A DNA stretch of 64,000 nucleotides from Megascapheus bottae (GCA_024803745.1 JANJXV010000043.1:2811501-2875500); one strand, 5' to 3'; positions 1 through 11,412 are shown, numbered from the stretch's first letter. Notes: generated by a model from the sequence alone, not told the origin. A program made the numbers and translations.

Positions 1-2029
1 TCTTGCCTTATTGCTCTGGCTAAGGATTCCAGCACTATATTGAAGAGAAGTGGAGAGAGTGGGCATCCCTGTCTAGTTCCTGATTTTAAGGTGAATGGTT
101 CTAGTCTTTCACCATTTAGTATAATATTGGCTGTAGGTTTTTCATATATGGCTTTCACTATTTTGAGGAATGTACCTCTTATTCCTATTTTTTCTAGTGC
201 TTTCAACATGAATGGATGTTTTATTTTGTCAAATGCCTTCTCCGCGTCCAGAGAAATTATCATATGATTCTTATCCTTAACTCTATTGATATGATGTATT
301 ACATTGATTGATTTGCGAATGTTAAACCAGCCTTGCATCTGTGGGATGAAGCCCACTTGATCATAGTGTATGATTTTTTTAAATTTGTTTCTGGATTCTG
401 TTGGCTAATATGTTATTGAGGAGTTTTGCGTCTAGGTTCATAAGAGAAGATAGGTCTGTGGTTTTCTTTTTTTGTTGGGTCTTTCCCTGGTTTGGGGATG
501 AGAGTAATATTAGCTTCATAAAATGAGTTTGGTATTTCTCCTTCTGTTTCTGTTTCTCGAAAGAGTTTCAAGAGTATAGGTGTTATTTCATCTTTAAACG
601 TCTTGTAGAATTCTGCAGTGAATCCATCTGGACCTGGGCTTTTTTTGGTTGGCTTTTCCCTGATTGTTTCCACAATTTCATTGTAAGAAATTGGTCTGTT
701 CAATTTGTTTACATCATCGTTGTTCAGTGTGGGTAGCCTATATTTATTTAAGAAATCATCCATTTCTACTAGACTTTCTTGTTTCTTTGAATATACGCCC
801 TGGTAATACCTATTCATTATGGACTGGATTTCTTTGGAATCAGTTGTGATTGTTCCTGTGGGGTCTCTAATCTTGTTTATTTGGGTCTCCCCTTTCCTTT
901 TTTTGATTAATCTTGCTAAGGGTCTGTCTATTTTGTTGACTCTTTCAAAGAACCAAATTTTGATTTATCAATTTTGTGTATAGTAGATCTTATTTCAATC
1001 TCTGAAATTTCTGATTTTATTTTTGTTATTTCTGTCCTTCTAGCTGTACTAGAATTAACTTTTTCTTGATCCTCTAGGTGTTTCAGTTTTATTTTAAGGT
1101 TATTTACGTGGTCTTCTTCTGTCTTTTTAATATGCACTCGTAGTGCGATAAATTTGCCTCTTAGAACTGCCTTTGCTGTGTCCCATAAGTTCCTTTGTGA
1201 TATTTCTTGATTGTCATTACATTCAAGGAAGTTTTTTATTTCATTTCTGATCTGATCTGTTACCCAGGGATTATTCAGAAGTGTGTTGTTCAGTTTCCAT
1301 GTGATTGAATGTTTTTTGACTTTGACTGCATTGCTCAGAATTAGTCTTACTCCACTGTGGTCTGATAGGATGCATGGGATTATATCAGACCTCTTGTATC
1401 TGCTTAAGTTTTCTGTATGACTATTATATGATCTATTTTGGAGTGTGTTCCATGTGCTGCTGAGAAAAATGTAAAAAGTTTCGCCGTTTGGTGGAAGATT
1501 CTGTGTATATCTGTTAAGCCCAGTTGGGCTATGGTGTCATTTAACTCAATGGTGTCTTTTGTTGAGTTGACCTGTCATTTGTTGAGAGTTGAGTATTGAG
1601 GTCACCGACAATGATTGTGTTTGAGTTTATCTTGTTCTGTAATTCTAAAAGAATTTGTTTGACAAATTTGGGTGCTCCCGTGTTGGGGGAATAGATGTTT
1701 ATAACTGTAATATTATGGGCATGGATTGTACCCATTACTAATATATAATGGCCATCTCTATCTTTATGTAATGATTTTACTGAGAAGTTAATTTTGTCAG
1801 AGATTAAGATTGCTACTCCTGCTTTTTTGCATGGTGCATTGGAGTAGAAAATTCATTTCCATTCTTTCACTTGGAATTTGTTTCTGTCTTTGGCAGTGAG
1901 GTGGGTCTCTTGGAGGCAATATATGGATGGGTGGTGTTTCTTAATCCAGTCTGCTGCTCTGTGTCTTTTGATTAGATTGTTCAGCCCGTTCACATTTAGG
2001 GAGATTATGGAGATGTGGTCAGTGTCCAT
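1..2029 (-). pseudogene. L1 ORF2 N-terminal part (endonuclease and start of RT), broken
   Basis: The minus strand from an ATG at 2029 reads MDTDHISIISLNVNGLN, the expected start of L1 ORF2p (apurinic/apyrimidinic-type endonuclease). The endonuclease continues with NIYSPNTGAPKF and IIVGDLNTQLS at about 1541-1735. Families normally have GDFN at the latter site, where D and N are active-site residues, and both are kept here. The region before RT and RT motif [13 protein letters not shown] lie around 600-820. The frame is split by stops and frameshifts into pieces (for example 413-817, 928-1137, 1541-1735). The C-terminal RT and Cys-rich parts are beyond the left edge. The role in the intact family is target-primed reverse transcription. 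This copy cannot make a full protein. Confidence 0.9.
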
Positions 2030-2095
2030 TGTTGTTATTTATTTTTTACTTCTAGTTTTCTTTCTCTCTCTTTTTTCCCTTTTGTGTTTTGTGAA

Positions 2096-2990
2096 TTATA
2101 GATGTTTGCCTCTTGATCTTGATGGGGGTTCTTTATGTTCTACAATCTGTTCTCGATTAATTAGTATTCTTTGTGATGCTGGTTTAGTGGGCACGTATTC
2201 ATAAAGCTTCTCTTTGGAGTGATATATTCTTGTTTCTCCCTCAAATGTAAATGCTAGTTTGCTGGATATATCAGTCTGGGTTGGCAAGCTTTTCTTGCAT
2301 TTAGGGTTTGCGTGGAGAGATCTGATGTAATTCGAATTTTTTCCCATTATAATATAGGTCCTTCCTTGTTTTTTGCAGCATTTAAGATCAATTTCTTGGT
2401 ATTCGGGTCTAATGTCTTTACTATGATATGTTTAGGTGAGTTCCTTCTAGGATCTTGCCTGCTTGGGGTCCTGAAACCTTCAATAATGTGAGTATTTTCC
2501 CTTTTGAAGTTGGGGAAATTCTCTGCTATGATTTTGGTCAATAAAGGTTGCATACCTTTGTCCTCTTCCTAATAATCCCTATTATATAAAGATTAGACGT
2601 CTTTGCTGCATCTGCCAGTTCCTGGAGCGCTCTCTGGTAGATTCTGACTGATTTTTCCAAGGTGGCGATTCTCTGTTCTAGCTCTTGTGTTTTGTCTTAC
2701 ATTTCTGATGTTCTATTCTCCATCTCAGTCAATCTGCTGCTTAATGCCTCCATTTTTCTTGAAGTGTGGACACTGAGCTGATCATGTCTGCTCTGAGGGT
2801 ATTAATCTTTTCTTCCATTTCTCTTTTTAATTCAAGGAGCTCTTTGGAGATTTCCTGCTTATGTTCCTGGAATTGTTTTTGGAGTTCTGTTTTAATCTCT
2901 TAGTCATGTTCACAATCATCTCCTTGAATAGGGTGATGTTTCAAGTCTTTTCAGGTGTCATTTCTTGGGATGGTGACATCTCTCTCGTCC
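2096..2990 (-). pseudogene. L1 ORF1 (RNA-binding protein), broken
   Basis: Minus-strand pieces at 2347-2553 (ending of the RRM region; ENFPNFKRENTHIIEGFRTP, then PKHIIVKTL) and 2096-2347 (C-terminal domain; KLAFTFEGETRIYHSKEKL, then TKPASQRIL) match the conserved ORF1p RRM and C-terminal domains. They are in different frames, showing a frameshift near 2347. Upstream (2560-2990) the sequence is compatible with the coiled-coil part but is broken. The ORF1 stop (2096) and ORF2 start (2029) are about 66 nt apart, close to the spacing known in other mammalian L1s. The intact family protein is a trimeric nucleic-acid chaperone that packages L1 RNA. I cannot fix the original start codon with confidence. 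Confidence 0.82.
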
Positions 2991-2999
2991 CTTCACTCT

Positions 3000-4590
3000 T
3001 GTTACCTTTTGGGCTTTGCGTGGGACTTTGATTATTTATGTATGTCATAATTCTTCTTTGTGCACTCCTGGGCATCCAGAATTGTTGTTGAAGTTTGCTC
3101 TGTGGTCAGTAGGTAGCAGGCTTTACTTGGATTGGGACCGTGGTTCTGGGAATATGTGACTACCTGTGGTTCTCGGCCAAATTGATTCCTCTGCTGACTA
3201 GGTCAGAGTTTACAGTTTTTGCAGGTATTCAGTCAGTTCCCAGAGGCTGTGTGCTGCTGCACAACGAGCTCTCACCCCAACCAGTAGCCTCACAGTGGGC
3301 CGTGGGATGGATATGTGAGCTTCAGTCTCAGCCTGCTGGGCAGAAGGTTGGTTTTCCTGTGCTGCTTCTAGGGGCGGGCCCCCGGCCAAGGATCTGGAGT
3401 TTGGGAGTTTCCAGGGGCTCTCATCAGGGCCTTCGGCTGTCTGCTCTGTTCCCAGGGGTGGGGCCCAGCAGAGGACATGGGCTCCAAGGGTGGAGCAGTG
3501 CCTTTCTGATTCTCAGAAGAGAGCTTGGCTGCTGGTCGGCCCTTCAGTTCCCTGCTGCTTTGTCAGAGAGTCTGTGACTATGGGGGGGGTCCTCAGTGCT
3601 GTCTTTCTCCGGATTCCCAGCTGGAGGATGCCCGGCTCAAGATTTGGGGGGACAGATCCTGGCTCCTATTTTCCCACACACCCCACCCTCTGTTGTAAGG
3701 CAGGGTCTCAGTGCTCCCCACTCTCCAGACCCAGTGGCCTGGGAGAGGAACCTGGTGGGCGGGTGGGAGCTGGGACACCACCGCCTCCCCTGGTGGGAAG
3801 CTGGGTCTTGGTATAGCCCGCCTGTCAGTCTCCAGTCCAGGGTCTCAGTGCTCCCCACTCTCCAGACCCAGTGGCCTTGGAGAGGAACCTAGTGGGCGGG
3901 TGGGGACTGGGACACCTCTGCCTCCCTTGGTGGGGTGCTGGGTCTTAGCGCCACCCGCCTGTCAGTCACCAGTCAATGGTCTGGGGGAGGAGGCTGTTGA
4001 GGGAAGGGACAGAATTCTAAATTCTTTGCTCACCTGCTCCTGCTCCTCTCAGGCTGGGTGGAGGGGTCTGAGTTAAGTTCTTTTGCTTGGCACCAGCTCT
4101 GCTTTCCTGATGTGTTTAAGGACCCGCTGTAGTAATCACGCATCTGTGTTCATCTGTGGGTGCCCTATGGTGTTAGAGAATCCTTCACTCCTCTCGGATC
4201 TCCGCCATCACCTGTGGTTAGCGTCTGGGTTCCGCTGCTTGCTGTTTTGGTTCTGTGTCTGGGTTCTGCCACTTCTGTGGCTCGCTGGCCCAGTCCTATG
4301 CTGGTTTTTGCAACGGTCATGGCTGCCTGGCCCGGCGCCCTCTGCTGCTGCTTTACCCGGCTCAGAGCCGGGGGCGAGGGGTGGGGGAGGGGTCGTCACA
4401 TTCCGATTTCTTTGAGAAAGTTGGATGTTAGCTTTATCTGGATTTCTTTTCCGGTTTGGTTCCTTCTCTGTTGCTTCTTGAGTTTGTTGTTGTGGATTTC
4501 TTAAGGTGATTGACTAGTGGGATTCCTGGTTCTCTCCTTTTGTGAGAGAGAGCTAGGCAGCGTCCCTATGGTCTTGATGCCATCTTCTGC
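3000..4590 (-). promoter_or_regulatory. L1 5' UTR / internal promoter region
   Basis: This GC-rich stretch of about 1.6 kb lies between ORF1 and the 5' end of the L1. It contrasts sharply with the AT-rich surroundings. It contains a tandem duplication (3705-3975) and many C/G runs. L1 5' UTRs act as internal polymerase II promoters, and rodent ones often carry tandem units. Open frames across this region on both strands are GC-driven shadows, not genes. Activity today is unknown. Confidence 0.75.
3705..3975 (-). repeat. Tandem duplication in the L1 5' UTR, ~136-bp unit
   Basis: Two adjacent copies start at about 3705 and 3841. Each begins with GGTCTCAGTGCTCCCCACTC and then runs through CCAGACCCAGTGGCCT, a GTGGGCGGGTGGG stretch and a CTGCCTCCC-type stretch. 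The copies differ at scattered bases. This resembles the monomer organisation known for rodent L1 promoters, though only two units are seen here. Confidence 0.85.
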
Positions 4591-4594
4591 ACTC

Positions 4595-7500
4595 AGATAG
4601 AGAAATTCTTAACAGATACAACAATCTAGAAGGAAGTTGAATACAAAAATTCAGTCTCCACTATACTCAATCAAAGGCCTCAATTAAGTGAAAGAGGGTA
4701 CACTGAAGTTGCACAAGGAAGAATAAAAAACTCCGTTTGGTCAGAACAATTCCTAGCAGAAAGAACAATGCAGGACAAAGATCAATGCAAAAATTCAGTC
4801 TACATTATGCTGGATAAAAGACCTCAAAGAAGTAAATCAGATACCCTGAAGTTGCATATGGAAGAATAAAAGAACCTGCTTAGACAGAATAATACTTAGC
4901 AGATACAACAATGCAGGAGGAAGTACAACGCACAAAACCAGGCTTCATTATACCAGATCAAAGACCTCGAATAAGTGAAAGCAGATACACTAAAGTTGCA
5001 GAGGGAAGAATAAAAGACACTGTTCAAACAAAACCATTCTTAGCAGAGAGAAAAATGCAGGAGGAAGTTCAACCCAAAAATCCAGTCTGCATTATCCTGG
5101 ATCAAAGACCGCGAAGAAATAAAATCAGATACACTGAAGTAGCATATGGAAGAATAAAAGACCCCGTTTAGACAGCACAATTCTTTGCAGGTAGAACAAT
5201 GCAACATGACGTTCAATGCAAAAATTAGGTCTCCATTATACTGGATCAAAAACTTCGAAGAAGTAAAAGCAGATACCCTGAAGTTGCACGTGGATAAATA
5301 AAAGACCCCGTTGAGACCAAACTATTCTTAGCAGAGAGAACAATTCTTGGGGAAGTTCAACACAAAAATACAGTCTCCATTACACTGGGTCGAAAACGTC
5401 GTAAAGTAAAAGTAGATACACTGATGTTTCATATGAAAGAATAAAAGACCACATTGAGACAGAACAATTATTAGCAGATAATAGAATGCTGGAGGAAGGT
5501 CGATACAAAAATCCAGTCTCCATTATACTGGATCAAGGACCTGGAAGAAGTAAAAGCAGAATTTGCACAGGACAGAATCAAAGACTCCGTTTAGACAGAC
5601 CAAATCTTAGCAGGTAGAACAATGCAGGGCAAACTTGAACTCAAAAATCCAGTATCCCATATGCAGGATCAAAGACCTTTAAGAAGTAAAACCAGATACA
5701 CTGAAGTTGCACAGGGAACAATAAAAGACTCCATTTAGACAGACCAAATCTTAGCAGGTAGAACAATGCAGGAGGAAGCTCAACGCAAAAATCCAGTCTC
5801 CCATTTACTGGATCAAAGTCCTCGAAAAAGTAAACGCAGACAAACTGAAGTTGCATATGGAGGAATAAAAGACCAGGTTTAGATAGAACAATATTTAGCA
5901 GATAGGACAATTCATGTGAAAGTTCAAGGCAATAATCCAGTTTAAATTATACTGGATCTAATACCTCGAAGAGGTAAAAGTAGATACACTAAAGTTGAAT
6001 ATGGAAAACTAAAAGATCCTGTTTAAACAGAATTCTTAGTAGATAGAAAAATGCAGGATGAAGTTCAACGCAAAAATCCCGTGTCCATTGTACTGGATTA
6101 AAGACAATGAAGACATAAGATGATATACACTCAAGTTGCATGTGGAAGAATAAAAAACTCCATATAGACAGAACAATTTTTAAGAGATAGAACCATACTG
6201 CACCAAGCTCAACTGAAAAATCGTGTCTCCATAACCATGGATCAAAGAACTCGTAGTTACACCAGATTCACTGAAGTGGTATATGTAAGAATAAAAGACA
6301 AGGTTTAGACCGAAAAATTCTTAGCAGATAGAACCATTCGGGCCAACTTCAACGCAAAAATCCAGTCTCAATTGTACGTGATCACAGACCTTGAATAAGA
6401 CAAAGAAGATGCACTGAAGTTGCATATGGATGAACAAAAGACCCTTTTTAGACAGAACAATCTCTTGCAGATAGAACAATGCAGGAGGATGTTCAATGCA
6501 AAAATTCAGAGTTCATTATACTGGATCAAAAACATTGAGAAGGGTAAACCAGACACACTGAAGTTGCATATGGACGAATAAAAGCCCCCGTTTAGATAGA
6601 GCAATTCTTAACAGATAGAACAATGCAGGAGGAAGTTGAATACAAAAATTCAGTCTCCACTATACTGGATCAAAGACCTCAATTAAGTGAAAGCAGGTAC
6701 AATGAAGTTGCTCAGGGACGATTAAAAATCTCCGTTCAGTCAGAAAACTTCCTAGCAGATAGAAGTATGCAGGACAAAGATCAATGCAAAAATTCAGTCT
6801 ACATTATACTGGAGAAATACCTCAAAGAAGTAAAAGCAGTTACACTGAAGTTGTACAGGAACGAATAAAAATATCCTTTTAGTCAGAACAATTCCTAGCA
6901 GATAGAACAATGCAGGACAAAGATCAATGCAAAAATTCAGTCTAGATTATACTGGATAAAAGACCTCGAAGAAGTAAACTCAGATACACTGAAGTTGCAT
7001 ATGGAAGAATAAAAGAGCCTGTTTAGACAGAACAATACTTAGCAGATACAACAATGCAGGAGGAAGTACAACGCAGAAAACCAGTCTTCATTATAACGGA
7101 TCAAAGACCTCGAATAAGTGAAAGCAGATACACTAAAGTTGAGAGGGACGAATAAACGACCTGGTTTAGACAGTGCAATTCTTTCCAGATAGAACAAAGC
7201 ATCACAAAGTTCAATACAAAAATCAGGTCTCCATAATACTGGATCAAAGACGTCGAAGAAGTAAAAGCAGAAACACTGAAGTTGCACATGGATAAATAAA
7301 TGACCGCGTTGAGACTGAACAATTCTTAGCAGATAGAACAATGCCGGAGGAAGTTCGACGCAAAAATCCAGTTTCCATTACACTGGATCAACCACCAGGA
7401 TGAAGTAATAGCAGACATAGTGAAGTTGCAATGGGAAGAATAAAAGACATCGTTCAAACAAACCAATTCTTAGCAGAGAGAACAAGGCAGGAGGAAGTTC

Positions 7501-7745
7501 AATGCAAAAATGCAGTTTGCATTATCCTGGATCAAAGACTGCGAAGAAATAAAATCAGATACACTGAAGTTGCACATGGAAGAATAAAAGACCCCATTTA
7601 GAAAGCGCAATTCTTTGCAGATGGAACCATGCAACATGAAGTTCGATGCAAAAATCCATTTATACTGGATCAAAGAAGTCGAAAAATAAAGGCAGATACA
7701 CTGTAGTTGCACGTGGATAAATAAAAGACACCGTTGATAGCCAAA
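4595..7745 (+). repeat. Tandem satellite-like array, ~143-144 bp unit, block 1 (~22 units)
   Basis: The phrase GGATCAAAGACCTCGAAGAA, or a close variant, recurs at about 4669, 4812, 4956, 5100, 5243, 5388, 5531, 5667, 5811, 5954, 6096, 6240, 6379, 6523, 6667, 6812, 6955, 7098, 7242, 7388, 7530 and 7669, giving a period of about 143 bp. Each unit also holds CATATGGAAGAATAAAAGAC, then TTAGACAGAACAATTCTTAG, then AGAACAATGCAGGAGGAAGT. Units are diverged from each other, and some groups of units recur as blocks (see findings). Each segment of the unit aligns to L1 ORF2 (see findings). Short frames across it (for example 4911-5171) exist because 144 is divisible by three, and I do not regard them as genes. 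Confidence 0.95.
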
Positions 7746-7754
7746 CATATACAA

Positions 7755-8130
7755 TGGAACAAACACAGTCTATTCAATTATTGGTGCTAACAAAACTGGG
7801 CAGCCACCTGCAGAAAAACAAAAATTGACCCTAGCCTTTCGCCATGCACAAGCATTAACTCAAAGTGGATCAAAGACCTCAACGTCAGACTGGAAACCAT
7901 GAAAATGCTACATGATAAAGTAGGAGAGACACTGGAACTCATAGGCACAGGCAAAAGATTTCTGAACAGAATCCCAGGGTCACAACAGATTGGAGAGAGA
8001 CTCGATAAATGGGACTACCTAAAAATAAAAAGTTTCTGTACATATAAAAACATAGTTGCAAAAGTAGAGAGACAGCCAACCAACTGGGAAAAGATATTCA
8101 CCAACAATATATCTGACAAATGCTTTGTCT
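7755..8130 (+). mobile_element. Older L1 ORF2 fragment inside the satellite
   Basis: The plus strand encodes diverged ORF2 C-terminal sequence: WIKDLNVRLETMKML, then QQIGERLDKWDYLKIKSF, then PTNWEKIFTNNISDK. It is clearly more diverged from the young L1s of this window than they are from one another, and it matches the old family at 34030-35105. It is truncated at both ends. The satellite stops at about 7745, just before it. Confidence 0.85.
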
Positions 8131-8553
8131 GAGCTATAGGACTAAATGTAGACTGGTAGACAAATGGAGAGAGGAATGCTGACCAAATATGGTCATAATA
8201 TTCAATTATACGTATGTGGAAAATGGAAATTTTAGGAGATAGGAATCTAATAGATGAGTAGGGAGAATGACAGATATGCAATTAAGATACATTATAAACA
8301 AAAAGGATATGTTAAAATACTGCACTTTAGCACAACTACTTTAAAATTTAAAATTATTCAATGGATTTTATTTTTTATAACTCAGAATTTTTTTATTGCA
8401 CGGCAAGCTCTAGAATCATTAAAATTAATCTAAGGGAGAGTAAGAAATAAGATCAAATGATGACATAAGAAAATGTTGAATTTTTTCAATGGCCAATGCA
8501 ATTACCATTTTCCACAGAGATTAAACGTCTTCATACATAAAAAGTAACTGGAT
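8131..8553. other. AT-rich filler between two L1 fragments
   Basis: I see no gene or recognisable repeat here. It separates the old L1 fragment (7755-8130) from the younger L1 3' end (8554-9215). Confidence 0.5.
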
Positions 8554-9215
8554 AGAACCAAGGACACACTAAACCCACTATTACAACTATGTTCATTGCA
8601 GCACTATTTACCATAGCAAAGATATGGAACCAACTCAAGTGCTCTACAGTTGATGAGTGGATCAACAAGATGTGGTATTTATACACAATGAAATTCTATG
8701 CTGCAATCAGAAAGAATGACATAGCCCCATTTGCAAGGAAATGCAAAGACTTGGAAAAAAGTGAAGTAAGCCAGACTCAAAGGAACATAGGTTCAATGGT
8801 TTCCCTCATTTGTCATGATTAGTAAAAACTTGGACTCTCCTAGCAGGTTACATAGGGCAAAACCTAGATACATAAGGCCATATATGATGAGACTAAATGA
8901 AAGGACCTCCAGGATAGGGAAGCAAGAGCCATATAATGTGTGATTATTGTTCTTAATGTACTATGTGATTTCTCATCTCTTTTGTTGTCGCTTGGTTATC
9001 TCATATTGTTACAGTATCTTACCTTGTTATCTGGTATATGGTATATATGTTTATTTGAAATAGGATAGCGAAAGGGAAAACAAGATGAGGGGACAGCGTG
9101 GGAGGAGGGAAATGGAGACAAAAACATGAGGGAGCATCAATGTTTGTGAAGTAATTCACCTCCTATCTGGCAAATATAATGTAACCCTTCTATTAATTAC
9201 AATAAAAAAGAATAT
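8554..9215 (+). mobile_element. Young L1 3' end, 5'-truncated
   Basis: The plus strand carries the end of ORF2 ([16 protein letters not shown], then YLYTMKFYAAIRKNDIAPFA, then SMVSLICH), the AT-rich 3' UTR, and the terminal ATTACAATAAAAAA tail near 9205. It is 5'-truncated at about 8554. The satellite resumes right after the tail (AGCAGATAGAACAGTGCAGG from about 9224), so this L1 inserted into the array. Confidence 0.92.
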
Positions 9216-9221
9216 AAAAAA

Positions 9222-10440
9222 TAGCAGATAGAACAGTGCAGGTGGAAGTCAACGCAAAAATTCAGTCTCCATTATAATGGATAAAAGACCTCGAAGAAGT
9301 AAAAGCAGATACACTAAAGATGCACATTGAAGAATATAAGACCTCGGCTAGACAGAACAATACTTAGTAGATGGAACAATGCAGGAGTACCGTCCACCTA
9401 AAAATCACGACTCTGTTTTATCGATCAAATACCTCGAAAAGTAAACATAGATACAGTGAAGGTGCATATGGTAGACTAAAAGTCCCCGTTTAGACAGAAC
9501 AATACTTAGCAGATCGAATAATGGAGACAGTTCAATGCCAAAATCCTGTCTCCATTACACTGGATCAAAGACCTCGAAGAAGTAAATGCAGATACACTGA
9601 AGTTGCATATGGAAGAATAAAAGACCCCATTTAGACAGAACTTTTCTTCCCAGATAGAGCAATGGAACAGAAGGTTCAACGCAAAAATCCAGTCGCCATT
9701 TTACTTGGTCAAATAGCTGGAAGAAGTAAAAGCAGATACACTGAAGTTGCATGTGGAAGAATAAAAGATCCCGTTTAGACAGAACAATACTTATCAGAGA
9801 GTGCAATGCCGAAGGAGGTTCAACCGGAAAAATCCAATCTCCATTATACACGATCAAAGACCTCGAAGAAGTAAAAGCGGATATACTGAAGTTACATATG
9901 GAACAATAAAAGAACCTATTTAAACACAACTGTTCTTACCAGATATAGCAATGCAACAGAAGTTTCAACGCAAAATCCAGTCTCCTAATGGAGACTTGGT
10001 CAAAGAGCTGGAAGAAATAAAAGCAGATACACTGAAGTTGCATGTGGAAGAATAAAAGACGCCGTTTAGACAGAACAACTCTTAGTGACAGAACAATGCA
10101 GGTGGAAGTAAACCTCCAACATTCATTCTCCAACATACAGGGTTAAAGACCTCGAAAAAGTAAAGGCAGATTCACTGAAGTTGCATATGGAAGAATGAAA
10201 GACCGAACCATTCTTAGCTGATAGAACAATTCTTAGCAGATACACCCCATTTAAGCAGAACAATAATTAGCAGATAGAACAATTCAGAAGGATGGTCAAC
10301 ACAAAAATCTGGAAGCTCAATGCAATCATTCAGGCTCCATTATACTGGATCAAAGACCTCAAAGAAGTTAAAGCACATACTCTAAAGTTGCATATGGAAG
10401 AATAAAAGACCACAGTTAGACAGAACTATTCCTTTTTTTA
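9222..10440 (+). repeat. Tandem satellite-like array, block 2 (~8 units)
   Basis: The same ~143-bp unit resumes after the L1 pieces at 7755-9215. Landmarks (GATCAAAGACCTCG and variants) fall at about 9281, 9424, 9563, 9707, 9851, 9999, 10141 and 10349, with a disordered unit around 10200-10300. Alternate units at about 9650 and 9940 share GTCAAA(T/G)AGCTGG, indicating two-unit periodicity. The array ends near 10440, where AT-rich non-satellite sequence begins. Confidence 0.93.
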
Positions 10441-10735
10441 GCTTTTAAAATAATTTAGTTTACATCATGTATGAAAAATATAAATCAAAACTTCCCATCT
10501 TTTTATATAAATGACTATTATTACATGGCAAGTGTATATCATTATTTACACTGGACTCAACTGAATGAGGTAGGTAAAATATTTTTCATATGTATTGATT
10601 ATAAAAATGAAAACAAAATTATACTTGCCAAATTTTCAACATTCACCTCAGAAAACCATACACATAATGGTAGGGAAAAAAAGACTTCCTGTGAGGAATT
10701 AAAATGGAATATCTAAAAATTTCAGTCAACTTGCT
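10441..10735. other. AT-rich single-copy-looking segment
   Basis: This starts just after the satellite. A short frame at 10471-10716 shows no recognisable domain and is most likely chance. Nothing else is seen. Confidence 0.4.
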
Positions 10736-10935
10736 TTTCATTTAAATTTTATTGTAAAGGTTATGTACAGGTGGGTTACAGTTATATAATTAAGATAATG
10801 AGAATATTGCTTTGAAAATAGTGATACCTACTCCTTCATTTTCTCACCATTATCCCTCTCTCAGTGCCCTCCCTGGTTATAAAGTTCATTTTCAGCATAT
10901 TGTTTAGTGAGTATCTCTGGAACTGGTTCACTCTT
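10736..10935. repeat. Old interspersed repeat fragment (unclassified)
   Basis: This begins with an ATTTTATTGTAAAGGTTATG-like motif, followed by a poorly conserved stretch and a CT-rich stretch (TCACCATTATCCCTCTC). Similar layouts recur near 21090, 31215, 37590 and 48845, so it is a dispersed family. I do not recognise it with certainty. It could be an old L1 3' end. Confidence 0.4.
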
Positions 10936-11412
10936 GGTTATACTGTTTCTGTGATTCCCTTTTCCTTCCCCAAATCAGATAAATTTACACTCAAAACAAA
11001 GATTACAGCAATCAAAAACAGTGAAAACTGGGAATAAACCAAAGGAAAGACAAAATAAAAAGTAAAAACATATTAATTTCCATATGAAATTTTGAATTGC
11101 CTCTTCTATTTCTTTAAAGAATGCCATTGGGATATTGATGGCCATTGCGTTGAATTTGTAGATAGCTCTTGGCAAGATTGTCATTTTCACAATGTTGATT
11201 CTTCCAATCCAGGAGCATAGGAGGTTTTTCCATTTCCTTAGTTCTGCTTTAATTTCCGTTTTTAGGGTTTTAAAGTTTTCGTCGAAAAGGTCCTTTACAT
11301 TCTTAGTTAAGGTAATTCCTAGGTACTTTATTTTCTTTGAGGCTATTGTGAAAGGAGTTTCTTTCCTGATTATTGCCTCGTTCCTCTCACTGTTGACATA
11401 AAGGAAGGCAGT

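Larger units (their letters stand above)
1..4590 (-). mobile_element. LINE-1, 5' portion, minus strand
   Basis: A long L1 element read right to left. Its 5' end is near 4590, where the minus strand has the usual L1 start with an AAGATGG motif (a YY1-like site in L1 promoters). It runs through a GC-rich 5' UTR (about 3000-4590), a decayed ORF1 (about 2096-2990), a short inter-ORF gap and ORF2 from 2029 to the left window edge, where it leaves the window inside the reverse-transcriptase domain. Reading frames are interrupted many times, so it is dead. To the right, the 143-bp satellite starts at about 4595, so this L1 inserted into, or next to, that satellite. The 3' half lies outside the window, so target-site duplication cannot be checked. 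Confidence 0.93.

Noticed and set aside
3140..4504. Several 100-145 aa frames on both strands
   Set aside because: They lie in the GC-rich L1 5' UTR, overlap each other in all frames, and show no domain.
4911..5171. 86-aa open frame (and similar ones at 6623-6868 and on the minus strand at 9555-9929) suggesting a repetitive protein
   Set aside because: They fall in the 143-144 bp satellite; near-multiples of three keep frames open by chance, no unit is conserved as protein, and most units contain stops.
4595..10440. CRISPR-like array
   Set aside because: The repeats are adjacent long units without unique spacers, in a mammalian genome.
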